From contig JBKBYG010000007.1 of assembly GCA_046313435.1 (NCBI GenBank), positions 1 through 64,000 of the forward strand: a stretch of DNA of 64,000 nucleotides, written 5' to 3'. Source of the DNA: JBKBYG01 sp046313435 (GTDB taxonomy: Bacteria > Pseudomonadota > Alphaproteobacteria > Rickettsiales > Arcanibacteraceae). Both the position numbers and the translations under genes were made by a program. The notes below the pieces were generated by a model. The model did no database searches and was not told where the DNA came from. It saw only the letters and a list, made by a program, of their open reading frames with translations. Shown here piece after piece: positions 25,992 through 36,080 of the stretch. Position 1 is the first letter of the stretch; each line of letters begins with the position of its first letter.

Positions 25992-27236
25992 ATGTTTTCT
26001 AATTTTGAAATTAAAGTTGCTTCAAGGTATTTAAAATCTAGAAAAAAACAAGGATTTATCTCTTTTGTTACAGGCTTCTCTTTACTTGGTATAAGCTTAG
26101 GTGTGGCTGCACTAATTGTAGTAATGGCAGTTATGGGCGGGTTCCATAAAGAAATAAGTAGTAAGATGATTGGATGGGGAGGAGATGTCAATCTTTCTAA
26201 CTATAATGGATCACTTACAAATCACCAACAACTTATTAATCAAATTAAAAACATTCCCGATGTAACAGGAGCTTTTTCTATTATTACCGGACAGGTTATG
26301 ATTACAACTAATAACTCAACTAGTGGCGGTATTGTTAAAGCTATGAGCTTACAAGATATAATGTTACGCCCAATAATTTCAGAAAATATTATTGAAGGGA
26401 ATTTAAGTGATTTTAATGGCAATAATAGCATAATTATTGGTAGTGATTTAGCCTATATTCTAAATGTAGGCGTTGGAGATAAAGTAACTTTAATTTCTCC
26501 AGCAGGGGTAAATACTGTTATTGGTTTTATCCCACGAATCAAAACATATAATATTATTGCAATATTTAAATCCGGCATGTATCAATATGACAGTTCAACA
26601 ATATTAATGCCACTTGAAGCAGCACAAATATATTTTAAAATGCCAAGTGCAGTAAGCAGTATAGAAGTGGTAATTAAAAATCCTTATAATTCACATAATG
26701 TTGCTAAAATTTTAAGAAACAAGCTGGGTATAAATTATCAAATTGACGACTGGCAAATAACTAATGCATCGTATTTTAATGTTCTTAAAACTGAACGTGT
26801 TGTAATGTTTCTAATTCTAACATTAATAATAATTGTTGCAGCATTTAATATTATTTCCAGCTTAACTATGCTTGTAGTTGATAAAAATAAAGATATTGCA
26901 ATACTTAGAACTATGGGAGCCACAAAATCTAATATAATGAAAATTTTTATTTTATGCGGCTCAACAATTGGTTTCATGGGCACACTTATTGGTATAATGT
27001 TAGGGCTTAGTTTTGCATTAAATATTGAAAGAATAAGACAGTTTTTAGAAAGCTCTACTGGAGCAACAATATTTGATCCCATAGCTTATTATTTATCTTC
27101 TCTACCTTCGGAAGTTGAAATAAGTGACGTAATAATAATTTCCATAATGTCATTCTTGTTATCATTAATTGCAACATTTTATCCTGCCTATGCAGCAGCT
27201 AAAATTGAACCTGCTGAAGGATTGAGATATGAGTAA
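25992..27236 (+). CDS. lolC: Lipoprotein-releasing ABC transporter permease LolC/LolE
   Basis: Inner-membrane permease that, with LolD, extracts outer-membrane lipoproteins and passes them to LolA. The N-terminus (FEIKVASRYLKSRKKQGFISFVTGFSLLGISLGVAALIVVMAVMGGF) is diagnostic. A large periplasmic domain follows, then three C-terminal helices (about 270-400) with the FtsX-like DKNKDIAILRTMGA. Alphaproteobacteria usually have a single LolC/E-type gene, so the name LolC or LolE is arbitrary. It overlaps lolD by eight bases. Confidence 0.94.
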   Translation: MFSNFEIKVASRYLKSRKKQGFISFVTGFSLLGISLGVAALIVVMAVMGGFHKEISSKMIGWGGDVNLSNYNGSLTNHQQLINQIKNIPDVTGAFSIITGQVMITTNNSTSGGIVKAMSLQDIMLRPIISENIIEGNLSDFNGNNSIIIGSDLAYILNVGVGDKVTLISPAGVNTVIGFIPRIKTYNIIAIFKSGMYQYDSSTILMPLEAAQIYFKMPSAVSSIEVVIKNPYNSHNVAKILRNKLGINYQIDDWQITNASYFNVLKTERVVMFLILTLIIIVAAFNIISSLTMLVVDKNKDIAILRTMGATKSNIMKIFILCGSTIGFMGTLIGIMLGLSFALNIERIRQFLESSTGATIFDPIAYYLSSLPSEVEISDVIIISIMSFLLSLIATFYPAYAAAKIEPAEGLRYE

Positions 27237-27912
27237 TTCCTTAACTTTAAAAAATATAAAAAAATATTTTAGACAAGGCGATAATGAACTTCGAGTCTTA
27301 GATGATGCTTCACTTAATATTGAGCATGGTGAGATAATATCACTTGTAGGAAGCTCGGGCTCTGGTAAATCTACTTTACTTCAAATTGCAGGGCTTCTAG
27401 ATAAACCAGATTCTGGTGAGGTGATTATCAATGGGATAACCACTAAAAATATTACTGATAAGGAAAGAACTAATCTTAGAAAAATCTATATAGGATTCGT
27501 TTATCAATTTCACCATTTGCTAAAAGAATTTACTGCTCTTGAAAATGTGGTACTTCCAGAATTAATAAAAAACACCGATAAAAAAATTGCACGAGAAAAA
27601 GCTATATATATTCTGGATAAAATGGGTCTTACCGAGCGTATGAATCATTTACCTGCAGAACTTTCAGGAGGTGAGCAACAAAGAGTTGCAATTGCGCGCG
27701 CATTGGTTGGCTCACCTCCTCTTCTACTTGCAGATGAACCAACAGGAAATTTAGATCCTATAAATGCAGAAATTGTTTTAAATTTTTTCATGCAAATAGT
27801 AAAAGAGCTTAATATTTCAGTATTAGTTGTAACGCATAATATGGATATAGCAAAACAAACCAATAGAATTGTTACTATTAAAGATGGGAAAATAATTGAC
27901 TTAAGAATTTAA
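27229..27912 (+). CDS. lolD: Lipoprotein-releasing ABC transporter ATPase LolD
   Basis: Energises the LolC/E permease. Walker A is VGSSGSGKST near residues 37-46, the signature is LSGGEQQRVAIARAL near 141-155, and Walker B is LLLADEPTGNLD. Length 227 is normal for LolD. The stop codon lies inside a strong terminator hairpin, which ends the proS-lolCD unit. Confidence 0.95.
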   Translation: MSNSLTLKNIKKYFRQGDNELRVLDDASLNIEHGEIISLVGSSGSGKSTLLQIAGLLDKPDSGEVIINGITTKNITDKERTNLRKIYIGFVYQFHHLLKEFTALENVVLPELIKNTDKKIAREKAIYILDKMGLTERMNHLPAELSGGEQQRVAIARALVGSPPLLLADEPTGNLDPINAEIVLNFFMQIVKELNISVLVVTHNMDIAKQTNRIVTIKDGKIIDLRI

Positions 27913-27936
27913 TTTTTTGAATAATTAAATTCTTAA
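27901..27936 (+). terminator. Terminator overlapping the lolD stop
   Basis: A perfect 14-bp inverted repeat: TTAAGAATTTAATT at 27901-27914 pairs with 27923-27936 around TTTTGAAT. It includes the last lolD codons and stop. The stem is AT-only apart from one G-C pair and lacks a long T run, so efficiency is uncertain. Confidence 0.65.
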
Positions 27937-28099
27937 GTTATATTATAAATTACAAAATTGCCTAGCTTTAAAGTCTTTACATCTAACTTGTAAATATTAA
28001 GATTATCTGTTAAAACATATTCCTTGAAAAGCTAAAATAGCAATGATATTATATAATAAATTCTAGAAATTTCTTAAAAAAATATATTAGTTAAAAATC

Positions 28100-29773
28100 A
28101 TGTCCTATCAATATATCTTCGTAATGAAGAGCTTAAGCAAAACTTATGGCACTAAAAAAGTGCTTGAAAATATTTATTTGTCATTTTTTCCAGGCGCAAA
28201 AATAGGCATCATTGGAACAAATGGCTCTGGTAAATCTACCTTGCTTAAAATTATGGCTGGGAAAGACAAGGAATTTAGTGGCGAAGCTTGGGCTGCAGAT
28301 GGAGTTAAAATAGGATATCTTGCACAGGAACCCGAACTTGATTCAACAAAAAATGTTTATGGAAATATTGTTGAAGGCTTAAAAGAAACAAAAGCATTAC
28401 TAGATGAATTTGAAGCTATATGCGCAAAGTTTGCGGAAGAAATGACAGATGATGAAATGAATGAATTGCTAATTAAACAAGGTGAACTTCAAGAAAAAAT
28501 AGATGCATGTAACGGTTTTGAACTTGATAGACAAATTAAAATAGCAATGGATGCGCTTAGATGCCCCGATGAAGATGCTGATGTTACTAAATTATCAGGA
28601 GGTGAAAAAAGACGTGTAGCATTATGTAAGTTACTTCTTGAAAAACCAGATATGTTACTATTAGATGAACCGACAAACCATTTAGATGCCGAATCTGTTG
28701 CATGGCTTGAACAGTATTTAAAGGAATATAAAGGCACAGTCATTCTTATTACTCACGATAGGTATTTCCTTGATAATGTGACTTCTTGGATTTTAGAACT
28801 TGATAGAGGTCAAGGAATCCCATGGGAAGGTAATTATTCAAGCTGGCTTGATCAAAAAACTGCTCGATTATCCCAAGAAGAAAAAACAGAAAGCGATAGA
28901 AGCAAGCAACTCGCAAAAGAATTAGAATGGATCAAACAATCACCGAAAGCTCGTCAAGCTAAAAGCAAAGCTCGTATTACGGCTTATGAAAGCTTAAGAG
29001 ACCAAGAAAGGGATAAATCTGCAGGAGTTGCACAAATCATAATACCTGACGGGCCGCGGCTTGGTAATAATGTTATTGAAGTCCAAAACGTTACAAAGAA
29101 TTATGGCGATAGAGTAGTTATTGATAGCCTAAACTTCCTTATACCTCCTGGAGCAATAGTTGGAGTTATCGGACCAAATGGCGCTGGCAAAACAACCTTA
29201 TTTAAAATGATTACAGGTCAAGATTCTGATTTTCAAGGTAGTATTAAACTAGGAGAAACTGTGAAACTTGGGTATGTGGATCAATCTCGAAATTCTTTGA
29301 ACGATAATAAAACGGTATGGGAAGAAATTTCAAGTGGGTTAGATGATATCCTGCTTGGCAAGCAAGTAGTAAAAAGTAGAGCCTATTGCGCTGCATTTAA
29401 CTTTAGAGGCAGTGATCAACAAAAAAACGTTGGAAATCTCTCAGGTGGCGAAAGAAATAGAGTGCATCTAGCTAAAATGCTGAAAGAAGGTGCGAATATA
29501 TTATTACTTGATGAACCAACGAATGATTTAGATGTTGATACTTTACGCGCGTTAGAAGAAGCATTGCTCGATTTTTCAGGATGTGCTATTATAATTAGTC
29601 ATGATCGCTGGTTCTTAGATCGTATTGCAACTCATATTCTTGCGTTTGAAGATGAAGGAAATGTTGTATGGTTTGAAGGTAATTATGCTGATTATGAAGA
29701 AGATAAAAAACGTAGACTTGGTATTACAGATCTTACGCCTAAAAAACTAAAATATAAAAAATTAACAAGGTAA
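28100..29773 (+). CDS. ettA: Energy-dependent translational throttle protein, ABC-F
   Basis: Soluble ABC-F ATPase that binds the ribosomal E site and gates translation elongation by energy state. Two ABC domains have Walker A motifs GTNGSGKST and GPNGAGKTT, signatures LSGGEKRRVALCK and LSGGERNRVHLAK, and Walker B LLLDEPTNHLD / LLLDEPTNDLD. The linker contains WIKQSPKARQAKSKARITAYE. Full length 557 matches EttA closely. It is followed after five bases by tatA. Confidence 0.95.
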   Translation: MSYQYIFVMKSLSKTYGTKKVLENIYLSFFPGAKIGIIGTNGSGKSTLLKIMAGKDKEFSGEAWAADGVKIGYLAQEPELDSTKNVYGNIVEGLKETKALLDEFEAICAKFAEEMTDDEMNELLIKQGELQEKIDACNGFELDRQIKIAMDALRCPDEDADVTKLSGGEKRRVALCKLLLEKPDMLLLDEPTNHLDAESVAWLEQYLKEYKGTVILITHDRYFLDNVTSWILELDRGQGIPWEGNYSSWLDQKTARLSQEEKTESDRSKQLAKELEWIKQSPKARQAKSKARITAYESLRDQERDKSAGVAQIIIPDGPRLGNNVIEVQNVTKNYGDRVVIDSLNFLIPPGAIVGVIGPNGAGKTTLFKMITGQDSDFQGSIKLGETVKLGYVDQSRNSLNDNKTVWEEISSGLDDILLGKQVVKSRAYCAAFNFRGSDQQKNVGNLSGGERNRVHLAKMLKEGANILLLDEPTNDLDVDTLRALEEALLDFSGCAIIISHDRWFLDRIATHILAFEDEGNVVWFEGNYADYEEDKKRRLGITDLTPKKLKYKKLTR

Positions 29774-29778
29774 ATATT

Positions 29779-29955
29779 ATGGGTTTAAGCTTACCACATC
29801 TTATAGTAACTCTTGCAATAGTATTATTAGTATTCGGAGCAGGTAAATTGCCTAAAGTTATGTCAGACATTGGAAAAGGCATAAAAAATCTTAGAGAAGA
29901 ACTAAAAGATGATTCTGACATAGCAAAAGATGAAAGTAAAAAGACCGACCATTAA
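29779..29955 (+). CDS. tatA: Sec-independent translocase subunit TatA
   Basis: A 58-residue protein starting MGLSLPHLIVTLAIVLLVFGAGKLPKVM: a short N-terminal membrane helix, the conserved FGAGKLP hinge, then an amphipathic helix (SDIGKGIKNLREELKDD) and a charged tail. It polymerises to form the Tat pore for folded proteins. It lies just after ettA with five bases between; tatB and tatC are not adjacent. Confidence 0.92.
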   Translation: MGLSLPHLIVTLAIVLLVFGAGKLPKVMSDIGKGIKNLREELKDDSDIAKDESKKTDH

Positions 29956-29975
29956 ATAAATTTTAGGTATTTTGG

Positions 29976-30561
29976 GTGCATAATAAAACAATTAAAATTT
30001 CAGAATTACTTGCTAATTTTACTGAAAATAATTATAAAGATGAAATTAGTATCGCAGAAATTATTAATATACTTTCTGACCGCAGTTTTGGCCTTCTAAT
30101 GATATTTTTTGCTTTGCCAGGTCTCATTCCTATACCCGGTATTTCAACATTAGCTGGAATACCATTAATTTTTTTTTCCTTACAACTTATTTTAGCGTTC
30201 AATAAACCCTGGCTTCCTAAGCTTATCACTCAAAAAAAAATTAAATTTGAAAATTTGACAAGAGTGATTAATAAAGCTCTTCCTTATTTTATTAAAATAG
30301 AATTTTTTCTTAAGGAACGGGGGGCTCTGACTCATGGCAAGCTTGGAGAAAGGTTGGTTGGTATTTTCGCTTTAGCATTTTCAATTACTTTAACTCTTCC
30401 TATTCTTTTTGGGAACGCATTGCCTTGTATNNNNNNNNNNAAAAGATAGTTTAGTTGTAATAATTGGAATACTTATTGGATGCGTAGGTGTATCATTAGC
30501 TGGCATAATAGTATTCATAGGCGTTGAAGCATTCTGGTTTCTATTTAAAAAAATTCATTAA
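29976..30561 (+). CDS. exoD: ExoD-family membrane protein, interrupted by assembly gap
   Basis: Begins with GTG at 29976. The sequence SELLANF...ILSDRSFGLLMIFFALPGLIPIPGISTLAGIPLIFFSLQLI matches ExoD (exopolysaccharide synthesis) proteins, which are multi-helix inner-membrane proteins of unclear mechanism. After FGNALPC the sequence enters ten Ns. Beyond them, frame 30442 onward gives KDSLVVIIGILIGCVGVSLAGIIVFIGVEAFWFLFKKIH and TAA at 30561, a typical ExoD end. Comparing with the family, about a dozen codons are missing, so the N run is a placeholder and the gene is probably intact. Confidence 0.82.
30431..30440. other. Assembly gap (10 N) inside exoD
   Basis: Ten consecutive Ns. The exoD reading frames on the two sides are not in register across exactly ten bases, and the expected protein needs roughly 35-45 bases here, so the true gap length differs from ten. 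Coordinates downstream may be off by that amount. Confidence 0.95.
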
Positions 30562-30577
30562 AATATAATCTTAACAT

Positions 30578-32944
30578 ATGTGGACATCAATAGCTAAAAT
30601 TCTATACAAACTTCTTGCTTTAATTTTTATAATGTCCATGGTCGCTGTTGTTATCATTGGTGCTGTGCTTTTCCATTTCGGAAACGACCTTCCTGATTAT
30701 AAACAGTTAGCAAATTATACACCTCCTTTAGTTACGAGATTTTATTCATTTGATAATCAATTAATTGATGAGCATGCGGTTGAATATAGAATTCTTGCTA
30801 AAATTGATGAAATACCAAAGAAAGTAATTAATGCATTCCTAGCAGCTGAAGATAAAAATTTTTATGAACATCCTGGGTTAGATATAAGTAGCATTACTAG
30901 AGCAATGTTCAAAAATATATTAAATATAGGAAGTAATAAGTCTTTAGTTGGCGGTTCAACTATAACTCAACAAGTAGTTAAAAATTTCTTATTAACTAAT
31001 GAACGTTCCTTTACAAGAAAAATTAAAGAAGCGATACTTTCATTTCGTATTAGCCAAGCCTACTCAAAGGATAAAATACTCGAATTATATTTAAATCAAA
31101 TTTATTTAGGTAATGGTGCATACGGAGTTGCTTATGCAGGCTTAAGCTATTTTAACAAAGCATTAAAAGATTTGAAAATTGAAGAAGTAGCCTATCTAGC
31201 AAGTTTACCTAAAGCTCCAAGTAATTATGACCCAAAAAAACATTATGATCGGGCTCTTAGAAGGCGCAATTGGGTAATTGAAAGAATGCAAGAAGAAGGT
31301 TTCATTAGTGAGAACGAGGCTAAAATTGCTGCAAGTACTCCATTGAATATAGTCAATAGGGTTGAAGCTATTCCTGTTAAGGCTGAATCTTTTTCTGAAT
31401 CTGTACGTAGAGAAATTATTTCCACTTATGGGGCAAAAAACCTATATGAAGGCGGTTTAAGCGTATTTACAACTATGGACCCAGAATTTCAAAAAATTGC
31501 AGAGAAAGCATTTAGAAATGGTTTAATTAAATATGATAAAAAATATGGATATCGTGGTCCTTTAAATAATGTAATAAATATTAGCGAATGGAGAAAATCG
31601 CTGATTGATTTACCTGAATATAAACTAATTTCTCCTTGGAATGCAGCTATTATAATAGAAGTTCATAACGATAAAGCTTTAATTGAAGTTGAAAATGGCA
31701 AGCATGGTGTTATAAATATTAAGGAAGTGACATGGGCTAAATCACAACTTAAAAACTTAAAAGAAATTTTTAAAAAAGGCGATATTATAATTGTAGAATT
31801 GTTGGATAATTTGAAAAGCCTTTATACATTGAGGCAAATTCCAAAAGCCGATGGTGGGTTAGTGGCGATAGAACCATCTACAGGAAGAATCCTTGCAATG
31901 GTTGGAGGATTTAGCTCTTCTAGTGAATTTAACAGAGTAACTCAAGCTAAAAGACAGCCTGGATCAGCTTTTAAGCCATTTGTATATTTAGCAGCTCTTG
32001 AAAATGGTTTTACTCCCGCAAGCATTATTGTTGATGGACCAATTGAGCTTAATCAAGGTCCAGGCTTACCTCCTTGGCGTCCTAAAAATTATAGTGGGGA
32101 TTTTTTAGGTCCAACAACTCTTAGAAGAGGTCTTGAGAAATCACGTAATACGATGACAGTAAGACTTGCTCAATTAATAGGTATAAAAAAACTAATAGAA
32201 GTAACTGAAAGATTTGGCATCAGTGAAAATCCACCTCGAAATTTTTCTTTAGTTCTTGGCGCTACAGAGACTACTTTACTTAATCTTACAAATGCTTTTG
32301 GAATGTTAATTAATGGTGGTAAGAAAATTAAACCCTCTCAGATTGAATATATACAAGATAGTAATGGAGTAGCGGTTTATAAACGAGACAGTAGAGAATG
32401 TACTAGTTGTGAAGTTGAAGATGATGACGAGAAAATTGATATATTTTCGTTTATTCCTCCAGAGCTTATTGATAATCGTGAGCAAATTACCGACCCAAGA
32501 ACAGCCTATCAAATGGTATCTTTACTTGAAGGTGTAGTACAACGTGGGACGGGGGCTTCTGCAAATAAATTAGGGCTTAATATTGGAGGTAAAACAGGAA
32601 CGACGAATGATAGTAATGATGTATGGTTTGTCGGGTTTTCGCATAATTTAGTAGTAGGCACATATATTGGTTATGATTCCCCTAAAAGTTTAGGCGCAAG
32701 AGAAACTGGCGCTTCTACTGCACTTCCTATTTTTGTAGAATTTATGGAAGAGGCTTTAGCTAAAAGACCAAACTCACCTTTTGTGATACCTAGGGGAATA
32801 AAATTAGTTAAAATAGATGCTTTAACAGGACAACCCACCTCAAGAGATCTTGCAAAAGATGTAATATATGAAGTTTTCAAGGACGGAAGTGAACCTATAG
32901 AGGATGAAAATTCTGATTCAGATTTTGATAGTATTTTTAATTAG
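30578..32944 (+). CDS. mrcA: Penicillin-binding protein 1A (bifunctional)
   Basis: Class A PBP that polymerises and cross-links peptidoglycan in the periplasm. There is one N-terminal membrane anchor (residues 9-32), then a GT51 glycosyltransferase domain with EDKNFYEHPGLD and GGSTITQQVVKN. The transpeptidase domain has SAFK in the SxxK motif (QPGSAFKPFVY), SRN in KSRNTMTV, and KTG in GGKTGTTND. Length 788 is normal. Its presence with slt and fabD implies an active cell wall, which not all Rickettsiales keep. Confidence 0.95.
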   Translation: MWTSIAKILYKLLALIFIMSMVAVVIIGAVLFHFGNDLPDYKQLANYTPPLVTRFYSFDNQLIDEHAVEYRILAKIDEIPKKVINAFLAAEDKNFYEHPGLDISSITRAMFKNILNIGSNKSLVGGSTITQQVVKNFLLTNERSFTRKIKEAILSFRISQAYSKDKILELYLNQIYLGNGAYGVAYAGLSYFNKALKDLKIEEVAYLASLPKAPSNYDPKKHYDRALRRRNWVIERMQEEGFISENEAKIAASTPLNIVNRVEAIPVKAESFSESVRREIISTYGAKNLYEGGLSVFTTMDPEFQKIAEKAFRNGLIKYDKKYGYRGPLNNVINISEWRKSLIDLPEYKLISPWNAAIIIEVHNDKALIEVENGKHGVINIKEVTWAKSQLKNLKEIFKKGDIIIVELLDNLKSLYTLRQIPKADGGLVAIEPSTGRILAMVGGFSSSSEFNRVTQAKRQPGSAFKPFVYLAALENGFTPASIIVDGPIELNQGPGLPPWRPKNYSGDFLGPTTLRRGLEKSRNTMTVRLAQLIGIKKLIEVTERFGISENPPRNFSLVLGATETTLLNLTNAFGMLINGGKKIKPSQIEYIQDSNGVAVYKRDSRECTSCEVEDDDEKIDIFSFIPPELIDNREQITDPRTAYQMVSLLEGVVQRGTGASANKLGLNIGGKTGTTNDSNDVWFVGFSHNLVVGTYIGYDSPKSLGARETGASTALPIFVEFMEEALAKRPNSPFVIPRGIKLVKIDALTGQPTSRDLAKDVIYEVFKDGSEPIEDENSDSDFDSIFN

Positions 32945-32968
32945 GATAATTTCAAAATACTATTATTT

Positions 32969-34963
32969 TTACATGTAATTTTCTAAATTTACTCTCATCA
33001 GATCCTGCTCAATTTCTAGTGTATTGCTGAGTTTACCATCAAGTATAAGCCTGTATATTTGCAAATTCTCTAATACTCTATGGACATAATTTCGAGTTTC
33101 GTAGAATGGGATTGATTCTATCCAATTTATGATACTATCTATATCATTATAATTTCTAGGATCTCCATATTCTTCAACCCATTTATCAACATTACGCGCA
33201 CCAGCATTATATGCTGCAATTCCTAGAATATACGAGCCTTGAAATCTTTCTATCAGCTTTTTTAAATAATAACTTCCTAGTCTTACATTATAGCTAGGAT
33301 CAGTTTTAAGGTTGGGTTTATAAAAAGCTATTTTCAGCTCTTTTGCTAAATCCTGCGCAGTTCCAGGCAGAAGCTGCATAAGTCCAATAGCTCCAGCATG
33401 ACTTTCAGCACGATGGTCAAACACACTTTCTTGACGTATAATAGCTAGTGCTAATGCTTTTTCTATATGTTCAATTTTATTTATATCAGAGAGAATTGGA
33501 AAATTGGTTTTAGTAAGTATGATTGACTTTCTTGCTGCTTCCTTCGCTGCATTAACTGAAAGTGAAACTATATTCATTTTTGTGCCAAGTTCAGTTACTA
33601 AATATGCTTCTGCAGGAGTTTTACTATTATTAATAGCTGCTTTAAGCAATGTTTTAGCTAAATTATATTTTTGAAGTCTGGCGCATATATATGCAGCTTT
33701 AACTAGATCACTATTTTTATAATTTGCTAAATCATTAGCTGTAATTATAGGTAGTGGTGGTAAAGATAGATTTTTATTTCCTGCTTCAATTATAGCTAAT
33801 TGCCCGTAAAATGTTTCAGGATGAAGAGCTGCTTTCTTGTACCATTCTTTAGAAATTTGAGGATCTTTTCCCTTAATAGATTTTGCTGCCCAATAAGCTC
33901 CTCTTGATTTACTTATAGGAGATTTCACTAATTTGTATAGATTAGTAAAATGTTTATATGCAAGCTCAGGGTTTTTTAAAAAACTTAATGCAATCCATCC
34001 GGAAAGCCATTCAGCATCAGCGTAATTACTTATATCTTTATTATTGTGAACTTTACTCAAATTATAAGCTAATTGATATTTTTTTTCAGCAAGTAGCTCT
34101 CTTATTTCTCTAACCCTTATTTTCCACCATCTATCTGAATAAGGGCTAATAATATTGTGTTTTAAAATTTCTCTAACTTTCTTTTCATCTTTTCTAGCGT
34201 TGTAATAATTCAAGAGCTCAAACATTAAGCCTGCATCATGAGCTAAATTAGCCTGTATTATTGTTAAGTCTGGAAATTTATTTTCCTGAAGATCAATACG
34301 CGCCTTAAATAATGTTTGATGAGCTTTATCTAATTTAATAAACATGCGTTTTGCTTGTGAAGTTCTTTTTTGCCAAACAAGCTCATCCGTGCGTGCAATA
34401 TGATCCTGCACAATAAGTATATGGCCAAAGTTTTTTATATAGACTTGCTCTTCTTCTTCGGTAAAACTTCCTTTAATCCACCCTTCTTTAATTGCTTTAA
34501 CAACATTATTATCATAATTTTCTGAAAGGCTTGATAAAGCAATAGCGTAATACTTAAATCCATTAGAAGTTAGCGGAGGATTCTTTTTAAACCAATTCAG
34601 TATAGTAGAATATTTAGTAGAGTTATTAATTGACCATTCAGCATTTTTTCGAAGATTTTCAATATCAGGCCAATCAGGATTTTGCTTAATAAAATTGATT
34701 ATATCTTCAAAACTGGAAACTTTAGGATCATTTGAAAATTTAAGCCACGCAATCAATTTTTTAATTGCCTCTTCTTGTAAAATACTTGCGCTATATGTAG
34801 CTTCCTGCCACTTATTTTTTTCAGCAAAGTAAATAGCCGATTCTGAATGCTTCAAATCATTTGCAGAAACATGGAAAATTCTTTCACTTGATTTATTCTC
34901 TGCCAAAGCATTATTTGAGCTAATGAAGAAAATTATCCCTATTACTAGTTTTCTAAATTTCAT
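32969..34963 (-). CDS. slt: Soluble lytic murein transglycosylase
   Basis: Cleaves peptidoglycan glycan strands to anhydromuropeptides in the periplasm. It has a signal peptide of about 21 residues (FFISSNNALAEN), a long alpha-helical superhelix of U and L domains, and a C-terminal catalytic SLT domain: RQESVFDHRAESHAGAIGLMQLLPGTA (catalytic Glu in RQES), then YILGIAAYNAGARNVDKWV. Length 664 is near the Slt70 family. Convergent to mrcA, with which it shares cell-wall metabolism. Confidence 0.93.
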   Translation of the reverse strand: MKFRKLVIGIIFFISSNNALAENKSSERIFHVSANDLKHSESAIYFAEKNKWQEATYSASILQEEAIKKLIAWLKFSNDPKVSSFEDIINFIKQNPDWPDIENLRKNAEWSINNSTKYSTILNWFKKNPPLTSNGFKYYAIALSSLSENYDNNVVKAIKEGWIKGSFTEEEEQVYIKNFGHILIVQDHIARTDELVWQKRTSQAKRMFIKLDKAHQTLFKARIDLQENKFPDLTIIQANLAHDAGLMFELLNYYNARKDEKKVREILKHNIISPYSDRWWKIRVREIRELLAEKKYQLAYNLSKVHNNKDISNYADAEWLSGWIALSFLKNPELAYKHFTNLYKLVKSPISKSRGAYWAAKSIKGKDPQISKEWYKKAALHPETFYGQLAIIEAGNKNLSLPPLPIITANDLANYKNSDLVKAAYICARLQKYNLAKTLLKAAINNSKTPAEAYLVTELGTKMNIVSLSVNAAKEAARKSIILTKTNFPILSDINKIEHIEKALALAIIRQESVFDHRAESHAGAIGLMQLLPGTAQDLAKELKIAFYKPNLKTDPSYNVRLGSYYLKKLIERFQGSYILGIAAYNAGARNVDKWVEEYGDPRNYNDIDSIINWIESIPFYETRNYVHRVLENLQIYRLILDGKLSNTLEIEQDLMRVNLENYM

Positions 34964-35056
34964 ATAAATTTATATTTCTTGATATTCTAAAGTGTTTTAA
35001 TATATTACTGATAAGCATATTTTAATTATTATAAAATTTTAGTAAAGGATAGATTA

Positions 35057-35998
35057 ATGAAAAAGGCTTTTATTTTTCCAGGACAGGGATCTCAGATAAT
35101 AGGCATGGGTAAAGATATTGCAGAAAATTTCACTTCGGTTAAAAGAGTTTTTGAAGAAGTAAATGATGCTTTAGGCCAAAACCTATCTGAAATTATTTTC
35201 CATGGAAATATTGAAGAGCTTTCACTAACCGAAAATACACAGCCTGCTTTAATGGCAGTATCGCTTGCTATAATACGCGTTTTAACAGAAGAATTTAAAA
35301 TAAATCTAGCTGAAAAAATTGATTTTGTTGCAGGACATTCACTTGGTGAATATAGTGCTTATGCAGCAGCGGAAAGCTTTTCTATCAGCGATACGGCAAA
35401 ATTACTTAGAATCCGCGGCAAAGCAATGCAGCAAGCAGTAAGCCCAGGTGAAGGTGCAATGGTTGCTTTACTAGGTGCTGATATAAATCAAGCTGTTTCA
35501 ATTTCGGAACAAGCTTCTGAAAGCGGAATCTGTGATATTGCTAATGATAATTGTCCAGGACAAATTGTTTTAAGCGGAGAGAATTCTGGCATTGATAATG
35601 CTATTCGTATTGCTTCAGAACAAGGATTTAAAACTATAAAGCTTCAAGTTAGTGCACCATTTCATTCTCGTTTAATGGAACCTGCCAAACTTGTAATGAA
35701 AGAAGCTTTAGATAATGTTTCTATTAATATGCCTACAATATCACTTATAGCAAACGTTACAGCCTCTCCTGTTAAAAGCACAAGTGAAATTAAAGAACTT
35801 TTAGTTACCCAAGTTACAGGGCGTGTCAGATGGTGTGAAACTATTAATTATTTAAAGTCACAAAATGTTACTCAATTAATAGAGATTGGATCAGGAAAAG
35901 TTTTAGCTAATCTTACTAAACGTATTGATAAGGAAATCGCGGCAATCTCAGTTAATTCAGTTGAAGATATTAAAACGCTTTTAGAACTGCTCAAATAA
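35057..35998 (+). CDS. fabD: Malonyl-CoA:ACP transacylase
   Basis: Loads malonyl groups onto acyl carrier protein for fatty-acid synthesis. The 313-residue protein has FPGQGSQIIGMG at the N-terminus, the nucleophile serine in AGHSLGEYSAYAA near residues 95-107, and the His in APFHSRLMEPA near 205. AAGGA precedes the ATG by eight bases. It is a stand-alone gene here; other fab genes are not adjacent. Confidence 0.96.
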   Translation: MKKAFIFPGQGSQIIGMGKDIAENFTSVKRVFEEVNDALGQNLSEIIFHGNIEELSLTENTQPALMAVSLAIIRVLTEEFKINLAEKIDFVAGHSLGEYSAYAAAESFSISDTAKLLRIRGKAMQQAVSPGEGAMVALLGADINQAVSISEQASESGICDIANDNCPGQIVLSGENSGIDNAIRIASEQGFKTIKLQVSAPFHSRLMEPAKLVMKEALDNVSINMPTISLIANVTASPVKSTSEIKELLVTQVTGRVRWCETINYLKSQNVTQLIEIGSGKVLANLTKRIDKEIAAISVNSVEDIKTLLELLK

Positions 35999-36080
35999 TT
36001 TCAGTTAATAAATTAACTAATACTTAATATAATTTAGTATATAATCTTACTTAAAGAATAAAAATTAATTAGGATTGTAT

